A stretch of DNA of 64,000 nt from 58-81 sp012729145 (GTDB lineage Bacteria; Synergistota; Synergistia; Synergistales; Thermovirgaceae), in the NCBI GenBank assembly GCA_040770625.1, contig JAXGIW010000004.1, forward strand, positions 144,786 through 208,785. Direction: 5' to 3'. The translations under genes and the position numbers were made by a program. Numbering within the stretch: position 1 is the first letter of the stretch; the number at the start of each line of letters is the position of its first letter. The notes under the pieces were generated by a model. That model was not told the DNA's origin, ran no database searches, and saw only the letters and a list, made by a program, of their open reading frames with translations. Shown piece by piece: positions 34,672-42,684 of this stretch.

Positions 34672-36183
34672 CTACTCTTCCTGCAGGGACTCCTTGATAA
34701 TGTCCCCGATGGTCACATTGGTCTCCCCGTCCATGAACTTGGAGGGGTCGTTGCGGGGCTCGTTCTTCCTGCGCCTCTTTTCGGGCTCCCTCTCCTTCCG
34801 GGGTTCGGGCTCCTCGAGTACGCTCATGCTTAGCCGGATCCTTCTCTCATTGGGCTTGATCTCTATGATCCGGGCCTGGACCTCCTGACCCTCTGAGACC
34901 ACGTCCCTGGGTTTCTCGACCCGTTTGCGGCTGATCTGTGAGACGTGGATCAGACCCTCGATCCCATCCTCAAGCTCCACAAAGGCTCCGAAATCGGTCA
35001 GACGTACTATCTTTACAGGATAGACACCGTTCACCTGGTACTTCTCTTCGATATCCTTCCAGGGATCGTGGAGCTGTTTGTAGCCGAGGCTGATCCTTTT
35101 GTTCTCCCCATCGACGGAAAGTATCTGGACCTCCACCTTTTGCCCCTTCTTGAGGACCTCTCTGGGGTGGCGGATCCTCTGCCAGCTGATATCGCCGATA
35201 TGGACAAGCCCTTCGATCCCGGGTTCAAGCTCCACGAAGGCACCGAAATCGGCCAGGTTGGTGACCTTGCCCGTCAGCACCTCGCCTTCGGTGTAGCGTT
35301 CTGCCACACTGTCCCAAGGGTCGGGCTGGGTCTGTTTTATGCTCAGGGACACCCGGGTGTTCTCAGGGTCGATACCGATGATCTTGACCATTACCCGGTC
35401 GCCCTTGTTTACGATCTCTTTCGGCTTGACGTTCCTCCCCCAGGTGAGCTCCGTGTTGTGCACAAGCCCTTCAACGGGCCCCAGGTTGACGAAGGCCCCG
35501 AAGGAGGTTATGGACGTGACCGTCCCTTCCAACGTCTGCCCTGCCTCGGTCTTTTCGAAGAAGGACCGTTTCTCCTCCATGAGTTCATTTTCAAGGAGGG
35601 CTCTCCTGGAAAGGACGATCCTCCTCTTTCTCCGGTCCCTTTCGATGACCTTGGCGCTGAAGGTATCGTCGACCAGTCTCGAGGGGTTGATCCCCCTCCC
35701 CTCCTCGGCGAGGTGAGAGACGGGAATGAATCCCTCAATACCGCAGCAGTCCACTATCAGGCCGCCCTTGACCTTCCGGAGCCCCCTGACCTCCAGGACA
35801 TCATCACCGGTAAGGCTCGATTCCATTGCGTCCCACCGGTCGTCGAACTCCGTTCTCCAGCGGCTCACGATGAGCTGAGCCTCCTCGCCCTGTTTCAGGG
35901 AGACGACCTGCACCCTGACGGTATCGCCCACTGACGGGACATCCTTGGCTTCCACAAGGGACCTGTGGCTCCATTCGTTCCTTGGTAGAAAGCCTTCACA
36001 CTTGAAACCCACGTCAACCAGCCATCCGTCTTCGTTGGACTCCACCACGGTCCCCTCAACGGTCTTTCCCCGATGGATCGCTCCAACTTCGTACTTTTCG
36101 AGAAAACTTTCCATCGATTCATTTCCTTCGCTAGAAAGCGCGGTACTGTCGTTACTGTTGATCGTTCTGTTCTCTTCTGTCAT
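34672..36183 (-). CDS. rpsA: Ribosomal protein S1-like protein with five S1 domains
   Basis: 504 residues with five S1/OB repeats at about 30-105, 120-190, 205-275, 290-360 and 375-445. The last three have the canonical pattern, for example TSITSFGAFVNLGPVEGLVH and TDFGAFVELEDGIEGLIHVS. A charged tail rich in Arg, Lys and Glu follows. It binds mRNA and helps initiation. The ATG at 36183 shares its A with the ispH stop (TAATG); an in-frame ATG two codons earlier is possible. Confidence 0.92.
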   Translation of the reverse strand: MTEENRTINSNDSTALSSEGNESMESFLEKYEVGAIHRGKTVEGTVVESNEDGWLVDVGFKCEGFLPRNEWSHRSLVEAKDVPSVGDTVRVQVVSLKQGEEAQLIVSRWRTEFDDRWDAMESSLTGDDVLEVRGLRKVKGGLIVDCCGIEGFIPVSHLAEEGRGINPSRLVDDTFSAKVIERDRRKRRIVLSRRALLENELMEEKRSFFEKTEAGQTLEGTVTSITSFGAFVNLGPVEGLVHNTELTWGRNVKPKEIVNKGDRVMVKIIGIDPENTRVSLSIKQTQPDPWDSVAERYTEGEVLTGKVTNLADFGAFVELEPGIEGLVHIGDISWQRIRHPREVLKKGQKVEVQILSVDGENKRISLGYKQLHDPWKDIEEKYQVNGVYPVKIVRLTDFGAFVELEDGIEGLIHVSQISRKRVEKPRDVVSEGQEVQARIIEIKPNERRIRLSMSVLEEPEPRKEREPEKRRRKNEPRNDPSKFMDGETNVTIGDIIKESLQEE

Positions 36184-37076
36184 TACCATCCATCCTCCCT
36201 GCCGCTCTTTGCAGACGCAAGTCTCGTAGCGATTCTGTGGATCAGCCAGTCGGGTGTGCTTGCGCCCGCCGCGATCCCGATCCTTCTCTTGTCCTCCAAC
36301 CATCCCCTTTCGAGCCCCTCTTCATCCTCGATCCAGAGGGTCGGTGTTCCTGATGTATTTGCTATCTCGAAGAGTTTTTCCGTGTTGGCGCTGTTCTTTC
36401 CGCCAATGATGATAATACCATCTACCGAGCCCGCAAGGCGTGCCACCGACCCCTGCCTCGAAGAGGTGGCGTCACAGATGGTGTTGAAGACCCTCGTTTC
36501 GGACGCCCTGGCCGATACATTGGATACCAGCGCGGAGAGGTCCTCCTTCCGCTGGGTGGTCTGGGATACAATGCCGACTTTTTTCAACCCTTCAATCTCG
36601 AAACTCTTTAGCCGTGAAGGATCGACAACTGTCACCGGCCCTTCCGAGGACAGCCTGATGGCCTTCACCTCCGGGTGATCTTCGTCCCCGAGGATCATTA
36701 CGGTGTAACCCTCCCTTGAGAGGAGGGCGGCCTTCTCCTTTGCCTTGCTCACAAAGGGGCATGTGCCGTCCACAACCAGGGCGTTCAGGGAGTGCAGCTC
36801 TTTCATGACGAGGTCGGAGACACCGTGGGCGCGGACAAATACGGTCCCCCCCATGGGCATCTCCGAGGGAGTTTCAATGATCACCAGGCCTTTTGAAAGT
36901 AGCCTTTCTACCTCCTGGGGGTTATGGATAGGACTCCCGAGGGCATAGACCCTGCCGTGCCTTTCAAGGGACTCCTCGAGGGAGGCAATGGCCCTTCTCA
37001 CACCGAAGCAGAAACCCTTCGGTTCGGCGAAGACCAGCTCTAGGTCCCCTGTTGTCCTCTTATTCTCGCTTCCCAA
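36183..37076 (-). CDS. ispH: 4-hydroxy-3-methylbut-2-enyl diphosphate reductase
   Basis: Last enzyme of the MEP isoprenoid pathway, making IPP and DMAPP with an iron-sulfur cluster. The three cluster cysteines are in GFCFGV, GTCPFV and CDATSSRQ; the histidines are in GSPIHNPQ and GDEDHPEVK. The start is uncertain: a TTG at 37076 is chosen, while a CTG about ten codons later has a better-spaced AGGGG and would give the usual MVFAEPKGFCFGV. The 5' end overlaps miaA. Coupling to rpsA mirrors the IspH-S1 fusions known in some Clostridia. Confidence 0.93.
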   Translation of the reverse strand: MGSENKRTTGDLELVFAEPKGFCFGVRRAIASLEESLERHGRVYALGSPIHNPQEVERLLSKGLVIIETPSEMPMGGTVFVRAHGVSDLVMKELHSLNALVVDGTCPFVSKAKEKAALLSREGYTVMILGDEDHPEVKAIRLSSEGPVTVVDPSRLKSFEIEGLKKVGIVSQTTQRKEDLSALVSNVSARASETRVFNTICDATSSRQGSVARLAGSVDGIIIIGGKNSANTEKLFEIANTSGTPTLWIEDEEGLERGWLEDKRRIGIAAGASTPDWLIHRIATRLASAKSGREDGW

Positions 37077-37999
37077 AGATCCACCACTTTTCTTGCGATA
37101 TCCTGAAGCGGAACGCCTGTGACATAATACCACAGGCCTGGCGAAAACCTTCTGAACCATGTCATCTGTCTTCTGGAAAAGGCCTTGGTCGCCCTGATAT
37201 CTCCCTCTATTGCCTCTTCGATGCTGATCTTGCCCTCGTGGAAGGCCACCAGTTCCCTGTAGCCGAAACCTTTCATCGAAGGGAGATCAGGTCCGTAGCC
37301 GCGGTCCAGGAGAGATCTGACCTCCTCGGGATATCCGGAGCTGAACTGCTCCCTGACCCTCTCCCCGATCTTCCGGTAAAGCTCCGCCCTTCCAGGGTAG
37401 AGACCAACGTAAAGGGGCGCAAGACAGGATCCTCTTCCCTGGCTTTCTCTCCGGATAGAAGTGGGGTTCTTGCCCGTCCTGTCGATTATCGAAAGGGCCC
37501 TGATGACCCTGAACCGGTCGTTCCGATGGACCTTGCCGGCATAGACCGGGTCAAGGCCCTCCAGTCTCCGGTAAAGGAGATCCGATCCTCCCTTGTCCCA
37601 CTTCTTCTCGTACTCTCTTCTGGTATCGTCCCACCTCTGGCCCCCAAAGTCGATGATGTCGGAAAAAAGGGCCCGGTAATAGAAAGGGGTCCCTCCTGCC
37701 AGAATGGGGACCCTGCCCCTGGCGGCTATCTCTTCCACAGCCCTGGCGGCTCTTGCGGCGAAATCCGCTGCCGAGAAGATTTCGTCGGGGTTCACAACAT
37801 CGATCAGGTGGTGAGGGATCTCCTCCCGGATCTCCCGGCTTATCTTGTCGGTCCCTATATCCATGAAACGATAGACCTGGCGGGAATCCACGGAGATTAT
37901 CTCCCCTTTGAGCCTTCGGGCCAGCTCAAGGGAGAGTAGGGTCTTCCCCGAGGCCGTCGGACCAATGACGGAGAGGATCTCCCTGCACCCCTCATTCAT
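37040..37999 (-). CDS. miaA: tRNA dimethylallyltransferase
   Basis: Adds the isopentenyl group to A37 of tRNAs reading UNN codons. 319 residues. P-loop GPTASGKTLLSLELA (about 12-26), VDSRQVYRFMDIGTDKIS (about 37-54), LAGGTPFYYRALF (about 102-114) and the C-terminal TKAFSRRQMTWFRR. ATG start 8 bp inside mutL. Its substrate, DMAPP, is made by the adjacent ispH product. Confidence 0.96.
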   Translation of the reverse strand: MNEGCREILSVIGPTASGKTLLSLELARRLKGEIISVDSRQVYRFMDIGTDKISREIREEIPHHLIDVVNPDEIFSAADFAARAARAVEEIAARGRVPILAGGTPFYYRALFSDIIDFGGQRWDDTRREYEKKWDKGGSDLLYRRLEGLDPVYAGKVHRNDRFRVIRALSIIDRTGKNPTSIRRESQGRGSCLAPLYVGLYPGRAELYRKIGERVREQFSSGYPEEVRSLLDRGYGPDLPSMKGFGYRELVAFHEGKISIEEAIEGDIRATKAFSRRQMTWFRRFSPGLWYYVTGVPLQDIARKVVDLWEARIRGQQGT

Positions 38000-39692
38000 T
38001 GCTCTGACCTCTACCGAAAAGTCTTGACAGATCCCTGTCACGAAGCCTTATGAAAGTAGGTCTTCCGTGAGGGCACATGGTGGGCTCCTCACAACGGAAG
38101 AGGTCCTCAAGCAGTGCCTCTGCCTCCTCAAGGCTAATGCTGTCGCTGATCTTGATCGCTGCCTTGCAGGACCTGCCGGGGACCCCGGCCAGGGAAAATT
38201 CAGGGGGAAGGCCATCCTCGATGGCCGCCACAGTGGATCTCAGAAGATCCAGCGGGTCAAGGAACCCGTTGTTGGAGGACCCACCGGGTACCGATTCCAG
38301 GGTAATGCTCCCCTGGCCCTGGCCGAACCGGAACCCCAGCTCCTCCAGTTCGGTTCTTGAACCTTCAGCCCTCTCAGAGAGGGAGGGGGGCAGATCGACG
38401 GGTAAGGGTATCTTCTGCGGGATAGCCTCGGACTGCCTGCTTGAGATCCTCTCAAAGAGTATCCTTTCATGGGCGGCATGAGGATCGATAATAAGAAGGC
38501 CTTCGCTCTCCTCGAAAAGGAGATATCCAGATCCGATCCGGCAAATGAAACGCCCCGCTCCGGCCTCTCTTCTCCCTCCGGCATCGATCGACGGCGAAAA
38601 GGGAGGTTCGCCCACCCTGTTGAAGAGACCCTCCTCGCTGGGAGGCCCCTGGAAAGATCCGGAACCTGCCCTTCGGACCAGGCCTCTGTTCACCGGGAGG
38701 TCCGAAAGGGTCCGCATCCCTTCAGCGGTCATGAAGCCCCCCTCAACGAGGTCCAGAACGGACCTCCTTACCGTATCGAAGACAGGAAGGGAGGAGTGGC
38801 AGCGTACCTCCGCCTTGCCGGGGTGTACGTTCACATCGAGAAGTCGGGCCGGTACGGTTATGAAGAACATCCAGTTCCCCGAGGCGCCCTCCCCGCAGGA
38901 CGAAAGAGCAGCAGAGACGGTGGCGTCCCGAACCCGCCTTCCGTTGAAGAATATTATGGAATCCCTTCTCCTCGATCCTGGCGAAGGATACCATACTGTC
39001 TCCACCCTCAACGGCCCCGATGCAACGATGTAATGCCTTGGCGTTTCACTGGTACCCCAGACCTTTCTGAGCACTTCCACCCTTTCGAGGCATCCGTCGG
39101 TGGAGAACACCTCCCGGTTTTCGGAGAGGGCACGAAAGGCTACTCCCGGGAAGGCAGCCGAATACTCCCTGACCACTTTTATCGCCCTTCTTGCCTCCGT
39201 GGCGGACCCTTTCAAAAAACTCCTTCTTGCGGGGAGGTTGAAGAAGAGATCCTCCACCTGGATCCTGGTCCCCTGTCTACAGGGAAGGGTAACGTGAAGA
39301 CTGACGTTCCCGCCCTCGGCTCGGAGCATTCCCCCCTCTTCGCCCTGCCTTCGGCTCCTGATCTCCAGTCTGCTCACGGCGCAGACGCTTGCCAGCGCCT
39401 CCCCCCTGTAGCCGAAGGATCCGATATCGGAGAGGTCATCAATTTCGGTGATCTTGCTTGTGGCGAACCTCTCCACGGCGAGAGGGAGTTCCCCGTAAGG
39501 AATGCCGGAACCGTCGTCCTCAACGACAATGAAGGTCTTGCCGCCGTCCTTCAGTTCCACTGTGATCCTGGCTGCCCCCGCATCGAGAGAGTTCTCAAGA
39601 AGTTCCTTGACCACGGAAGCCGGGTTCTCGATAACCTCCCCGGCAGCTATACGGGAAGAAACGTCCGGCGATAGCTGTCTAATGGGTTTCAT
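37992..39692 (-). CDS. mutL: DNA mismatch repair protein MutL (with endonuclease motif)
   Basis: 566 residues. The GHKL ATPase half has KELLENSLDAGA, EDDGSGIP and GSFGYRGEALASV. The C-terminal half has DPHAAHERILFE, matching the metal-binding endonuclease motif DQHA(X2)E(X4)E apart from Pro for Gln, plus SCKAAIK and CPHGRPT. It is therefore predicted to nick DNA itself, as expected without MutH. ATG overlaps the mutS stop. Confidence 0.96.
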   Translation of the reverse strand: MKPIRQLSPDVSSRIAAGEVIENPASVVKELLENSLDAGAARITVELKDGGKTFIVVEDDGSGIPYGELPLAVERFATSKITEIDDLSDIGSFGYRGEALASVCAVSRLEIRSRRQGEEGGMLRAEGGNVSLHVTLPCRQGTRIQVEDLFFNLPARRSFLKGSATEARRAIKVVREYSAAFPGVAFRALSENREVFSTDGCLERVEVLRKVWGTSETPRHYIVASGPLRVETVWYPSPGSRRRDSIIFFNGRRVRDATVSAALSSCGEGASGNWMFFITVPARLLDVNVHPGKAEVRCHSSLPVFDTVRRSVLDLVEGGFMTAEGMRTLSDLPVNRGLVRRAGSGSFQGPPSEEGLFNRVGEPPFSPSIDAGGRREAGAGRFICRIGSGYLLFEESEGLLIIDPHAAHERILFERISSRQSEAIPQKIPLPVDLPPSLSERAEGSRTELEELGFRFGQGQGSITLESVPGGSSNNGFLDPLDLLRSTVAAIEDGLPPEFSLAGVPGRSCKAAIKISDSISLEEAEALLEDLFRCEEPTMCPHGRPTFIRLRDRDLSRLFGRGQSNE

Positions 39693-42262
39693 CTTGACCT
39701 CAACACCCCCGTTGCCCGGTCCCTCAGGGAGTACAACAGCTGGAGAGCCTGGATCGGGGTCATCACGTCAGGTTCCACTCCGGCAAGTTCAAGGATCAGC
39801 CCTTCGGCATCCTCGCTGAACAGCGGTAGCTGTCCCGCCGTCTGACGGGGTGGCCTCACCTGAACTGACCCGTTGTTCTTTTCGAACTCTTCCAGTATCT
39901 CCATGGACCTTTCCAGGACCCTTTTGGGGATACCTGCCAGCCTGGCCACCTCGATCCCGTAGGATCTGTCCGCCGGGGACGGCACTACCTTGTAAAGGAA
40001 GACTATGCCTTCGCCGGTCTCCTCGACGGCCATGCTGAGGTTCTTGACACCCGGGAGCCTACCGGAGAGGACGGTAAGTTCGTGGAAGTGGGTCGCGAAA
40101 AGTACCTTGGGTCGCCGGTCAGGCTGTTCCTGGAGATATTCGAGGATCGCCCATGCGATGCTCATGCCGTCATAGGTCGAAGTCCCCCTCCCGACCTCGT
40201 CAAGTATCACCAGGCTCCTGGAGTTGACGTTGTTGAGAATGTTGGCGGTCTCGATCATTTCGACCATGAAGGTGCTCCGGCCCCTGGAGATCTCGTCCCT
40301 GGCCCCAATGCGTGAGAAGATCCTCTCTACGACCCCCAGGCTGGCACTCTCGGCGGGGATGAACGACCCCGCCTGGGCCATTATCGCGAGGAGTGCAGCC
40401 ATCCTCAGGTAGGTCGACTTGCCGGCCATGTTCGGACCAGTAACTATGGCAATACGGTTCTCTCCACCGTCGAGAAGGACATCGTTGGGAGTGAAGGCTC
40501 CTCCGGTAACAAGCGAATTCTCCACCACGGGGTGTCTACCCCCCCGGACATGGAAGCGGTCCTCGTAGTCCACATTGGGTCTGCAATAGCCCTCCTGGGC
40601 GGCGACCCATGCGAAGGACACCAGGACATCCACGGCGGCGACAGAATTCGACAGCGCCCTGAGACCAGGGGAGGAATCCTTCACCGAGAGGCATAGCTCC
40701 CTGAAGAGCTGCTCCTCCCGCTCCCTGGCCTCTTCCGTGGCAGAAAGCATCCTCTTCTCGAAGAGCCCCAGCTCCTCCGTCACGAACCTCTCGGCCGAGA
40801 CCAGGGTCTGCTTCCTGGTGAAGAAGGGCGGAACGTCCTTCAGGGAGGACCTGCTGATCTCAATGAAATAACCGAAGACCCTGTTGAACCCGATCTTCAT
40901 GTTCCTGATCCCCGTTCTCTCCTTCATCTCCTCCAGGTAACTTTCAAGCCACTCCTTCTCGTTCTTCCTGACGTCCCTGAGGGTGTCAATGACCTGGTCG
41001 AACCCCCTACGGATCACACTGCCGCCCTGAACAGTCCTGGGGAGCTCTTCCTCGAGGGCAGAGGAAAGGTGCAGCCTCAATTCATCCAGTCTCTCCGGGA
41101 GGGTCAGCAGGTCTGACAGACCGATCCTGTCAAGTTGTCCTGTTATGGCCGGTACAGCCTCCAGAGTGTCCCTTATGATGCCCAGATCTCTTGGTCCGGC
41201 GCTCCCGAAGGATATCCTGGAGAGCGCCCTGTCAACGTCTCCACAGGCTGAAAGAGCCCGCCGCAGCCTTGTCCTTGCCTCGGGAGCCTGCAGCATGGTC
41301 TCGACCTTTTCATGTCTTTCCGATATGGACTCCGGGTCGATGAGCGGATGCAGCAGCCACTCCTTCAGCTTTCGACGCCCCATGGCGGTGGAGCAGCGGT
41401 TCAGAGTATCGAAAAGTGACCCCCCTGAACCTCCGGCGATCTCAAGGTTCTCTATGGCCGCAGGATCGATATACATTGAGACCTTGTCGAGGAGGGGCCT
41501 TATCTCCACGGCACCACGGGCGGACCTGAACTGGGTCTCCTGGAGGAAGGATAGCAGCACCGCTGCACATCCGCAGGCGGGATCGAGATCGGAAAGCCCG
41601 AAACCATCGAGAGAGGAGACCTTCCATTCGCGGCAGATCCTCCTCGCGGCCCCGGGTACACTGAAGTCGTCCTTGCCCCTGGAGGTGATCACAGGAGCAT
41701 CGCCCGACTGTACCAGGGCGGCAGCTTCTCTCTCCCCGCCCGAGGGACATATGATCTCGGAAGGGGAAAAAGCCGCAAACTCTGCCCTCGCCGATGAGGG
41801 GCTCAGCGTACCCGCAAGAAGCACTCCCGTGGCAAAATTCAAAAGGGCCATGGACACGCCATCGGGAAGGACGTTGACACAGGCCAGCCTCCCCTCCGAA
41901 GCCGATTCGGCGGGCAGGAAGGTCCCGGGTGTGACCACCCTTACCACCTGCCTGTCGACCAGGGTCCTTCCGTCCGGTTCGGATACCTGTTCGCAGATGG
42001 CCACCTTCCGCCCCGAGGCCACCAGCCTCTCCAGGTAGTTCTCGACAGAGTGGTAGGGAACGCCCGCCATAGGTATCTTCTTCTCGGGATCCCTGGCTGT
42101 GAGGGCTATGTCAAGGATTGACGCTGCGATCCTCGCGTCCTCGAAGAACATCTCGTAAAAGTCGCCCATCCTGAAGAAGAGCAGGCATTCGGGATACCTT
42201 CTCTTCCACTCGATGTACTGCTTGAGCATGGGGGTCATCTTGACGTCTTCAGGCAGCTTCAA
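39689..42262 (-). CDS. mutS: DNA mismatch repair protein MutS
   Basis: Mismatch-recognition ATPase, 857 residues, full length. The mismatch-reading FFRMGDFYEMF (about 29-39) contains the conserved Phe-x-Glu region. The ATPase domain has GPNMAGKSTYLRM (about 608-620), the FMVEMIETANIL segment and LVILDEVGRGTSTYDG. TTG start lies 8 bases after a perfect AGGAGG and overlaps the ruvX stop. Confidence 0.97.
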   Translation of the reverse strand: MKLPEDVKMTPMLKQYIEWKRRYPECLLFFRMGDFYEMFFEDARIAASILDIALTARDPEKKIPMAGVPYHSVENYLERLVASGRKVAICEQVSEPDGRTLVDRQVVRVVTPGTFLPAESASEGRLACVNVLPDGVSMALLNFATGVLLAGTLSPSSARAEFAAFSPSEIICPSGGEREAAALVQSGDAPVITSRGKDDFSVPGAARRICREWKVSSLDGFGLSDLDPACGCAAVLLSFLQETQFRSARGAVEIRPLLDKVSMYIDPAAIENLEIAGGSGGSLFDTLNRCSTAMGRRKLKEWLLHPLIDPESISERHEKVETMLQAPEARTRLRRALSACGDVDRALSRISFGSAGPRDLGIIRDTLEAVPAITGQLDRIGLSDLLTLPERLDELRLHLSSALEEELPRTVQGGSVIRRGFDQVIDTLRDVRKNEKEWLESYLEEMKERTGIRNMKIGFNRVFGYFIEISRSSLKDVPPFFTRKQTLVSAERFVTEELGLFEKRMLSATEEAREREEQLFRELCLSVKDSSPGLRALSNSVAAVDVLVSFAWVAAQEGYCRPNVDYEDRFHVRGGRHPVVENSLVTGGAFTPNDVLLDGGENRIAIVTGPNMAGKSTYLRMAALLAIMAQAGSFIPAESASLGVVERIFSRIGARDEISRGRSTFMVEMIETANILNNVNSRSLVILDEVGRGTSTYDGMSIAWAILEYLQEQPDRRPKVLFATHFHELTVLSGRLPGVKNLSMAVEETGEGIVFLYKVVPSPADRSYGIEVARLAGIPKRVLERSMEILEEFEKNNGSVQVRPPRQTAGQLPLFSEDAEGLILELAGVEPDVMTPIQALQLLYSLRDRATGVLRSR

Positions 42263-42684
42263 GAGGAGATCCTCCTGTTATCCAGGTAGGACTGCAGGAT
42301 AAGGGTCGCGGCCACTTTGTCTATTACGCCCTTTCTCCTCCGCCTGGAGAGGTCCCCCTTGATGAGAGTCCTCTCAGCTTCGGCGGTGGAGAACCTCTCA
42401 TCCCAGGCCACTATCTCGACCCCCCCGTAACCTTCTTTCTTCCGTAGCTTTTCCATTACAGCCTCTACCCAGGCCGCCTCGGGACCCTTTGAACCGTCTG
42501 TCCTTACGGGGACGCCGACGACGATCATGCCGATGTTCCGCTCCTGGACCAAACCTCTGACCTGCTCCATCCAGTCCTTCCCGGCTTCAAGTACATCGAT
42601 CCCCTGGGCGAACGTTCCCAGGGGATCGCTTATGGCAACTCCTATCCTGACCCTTCCGATGTCCAGACCCAGGATCCTCTTCAA
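42259..42684 (-). CDS. ruvX: Holliday junction resolvase-like YqgF/RuvX
   Basis: RNase H-fold protein of 141 residues implicated in 16S rRNA 5' end maturation and junction resolution. Motifs: ILGLDIGRVRIGVAISDP (catalytic Asp), VVGVPVRTDGSKGPEA and WDERFSTAEAERTL, then GVIDKVAATLILQSYL. TTG start 7-8 bases after AGGGG, overlapping the alaS stop (TTGA). Confidence 0.94.
   Translation of the reverse strand: MKRILGLDIGRVRIGVAISDPLGTFAQGIDVLEAGKDWMEQVRGLVQERNIGMIVVGVPVRTDGSKGPEAAWVEAVMEKLRKKEGYGGVEIVAWDERFSTAEAERTLIKGDLSRRRRKGVIDKVAATLILQSYLDNRRISS

Noticed and set aside
38469..39674. Long plus-strand frame opposite mutL
   Set aside because: Same antisense artefact; mutL is complete with all its motifs.
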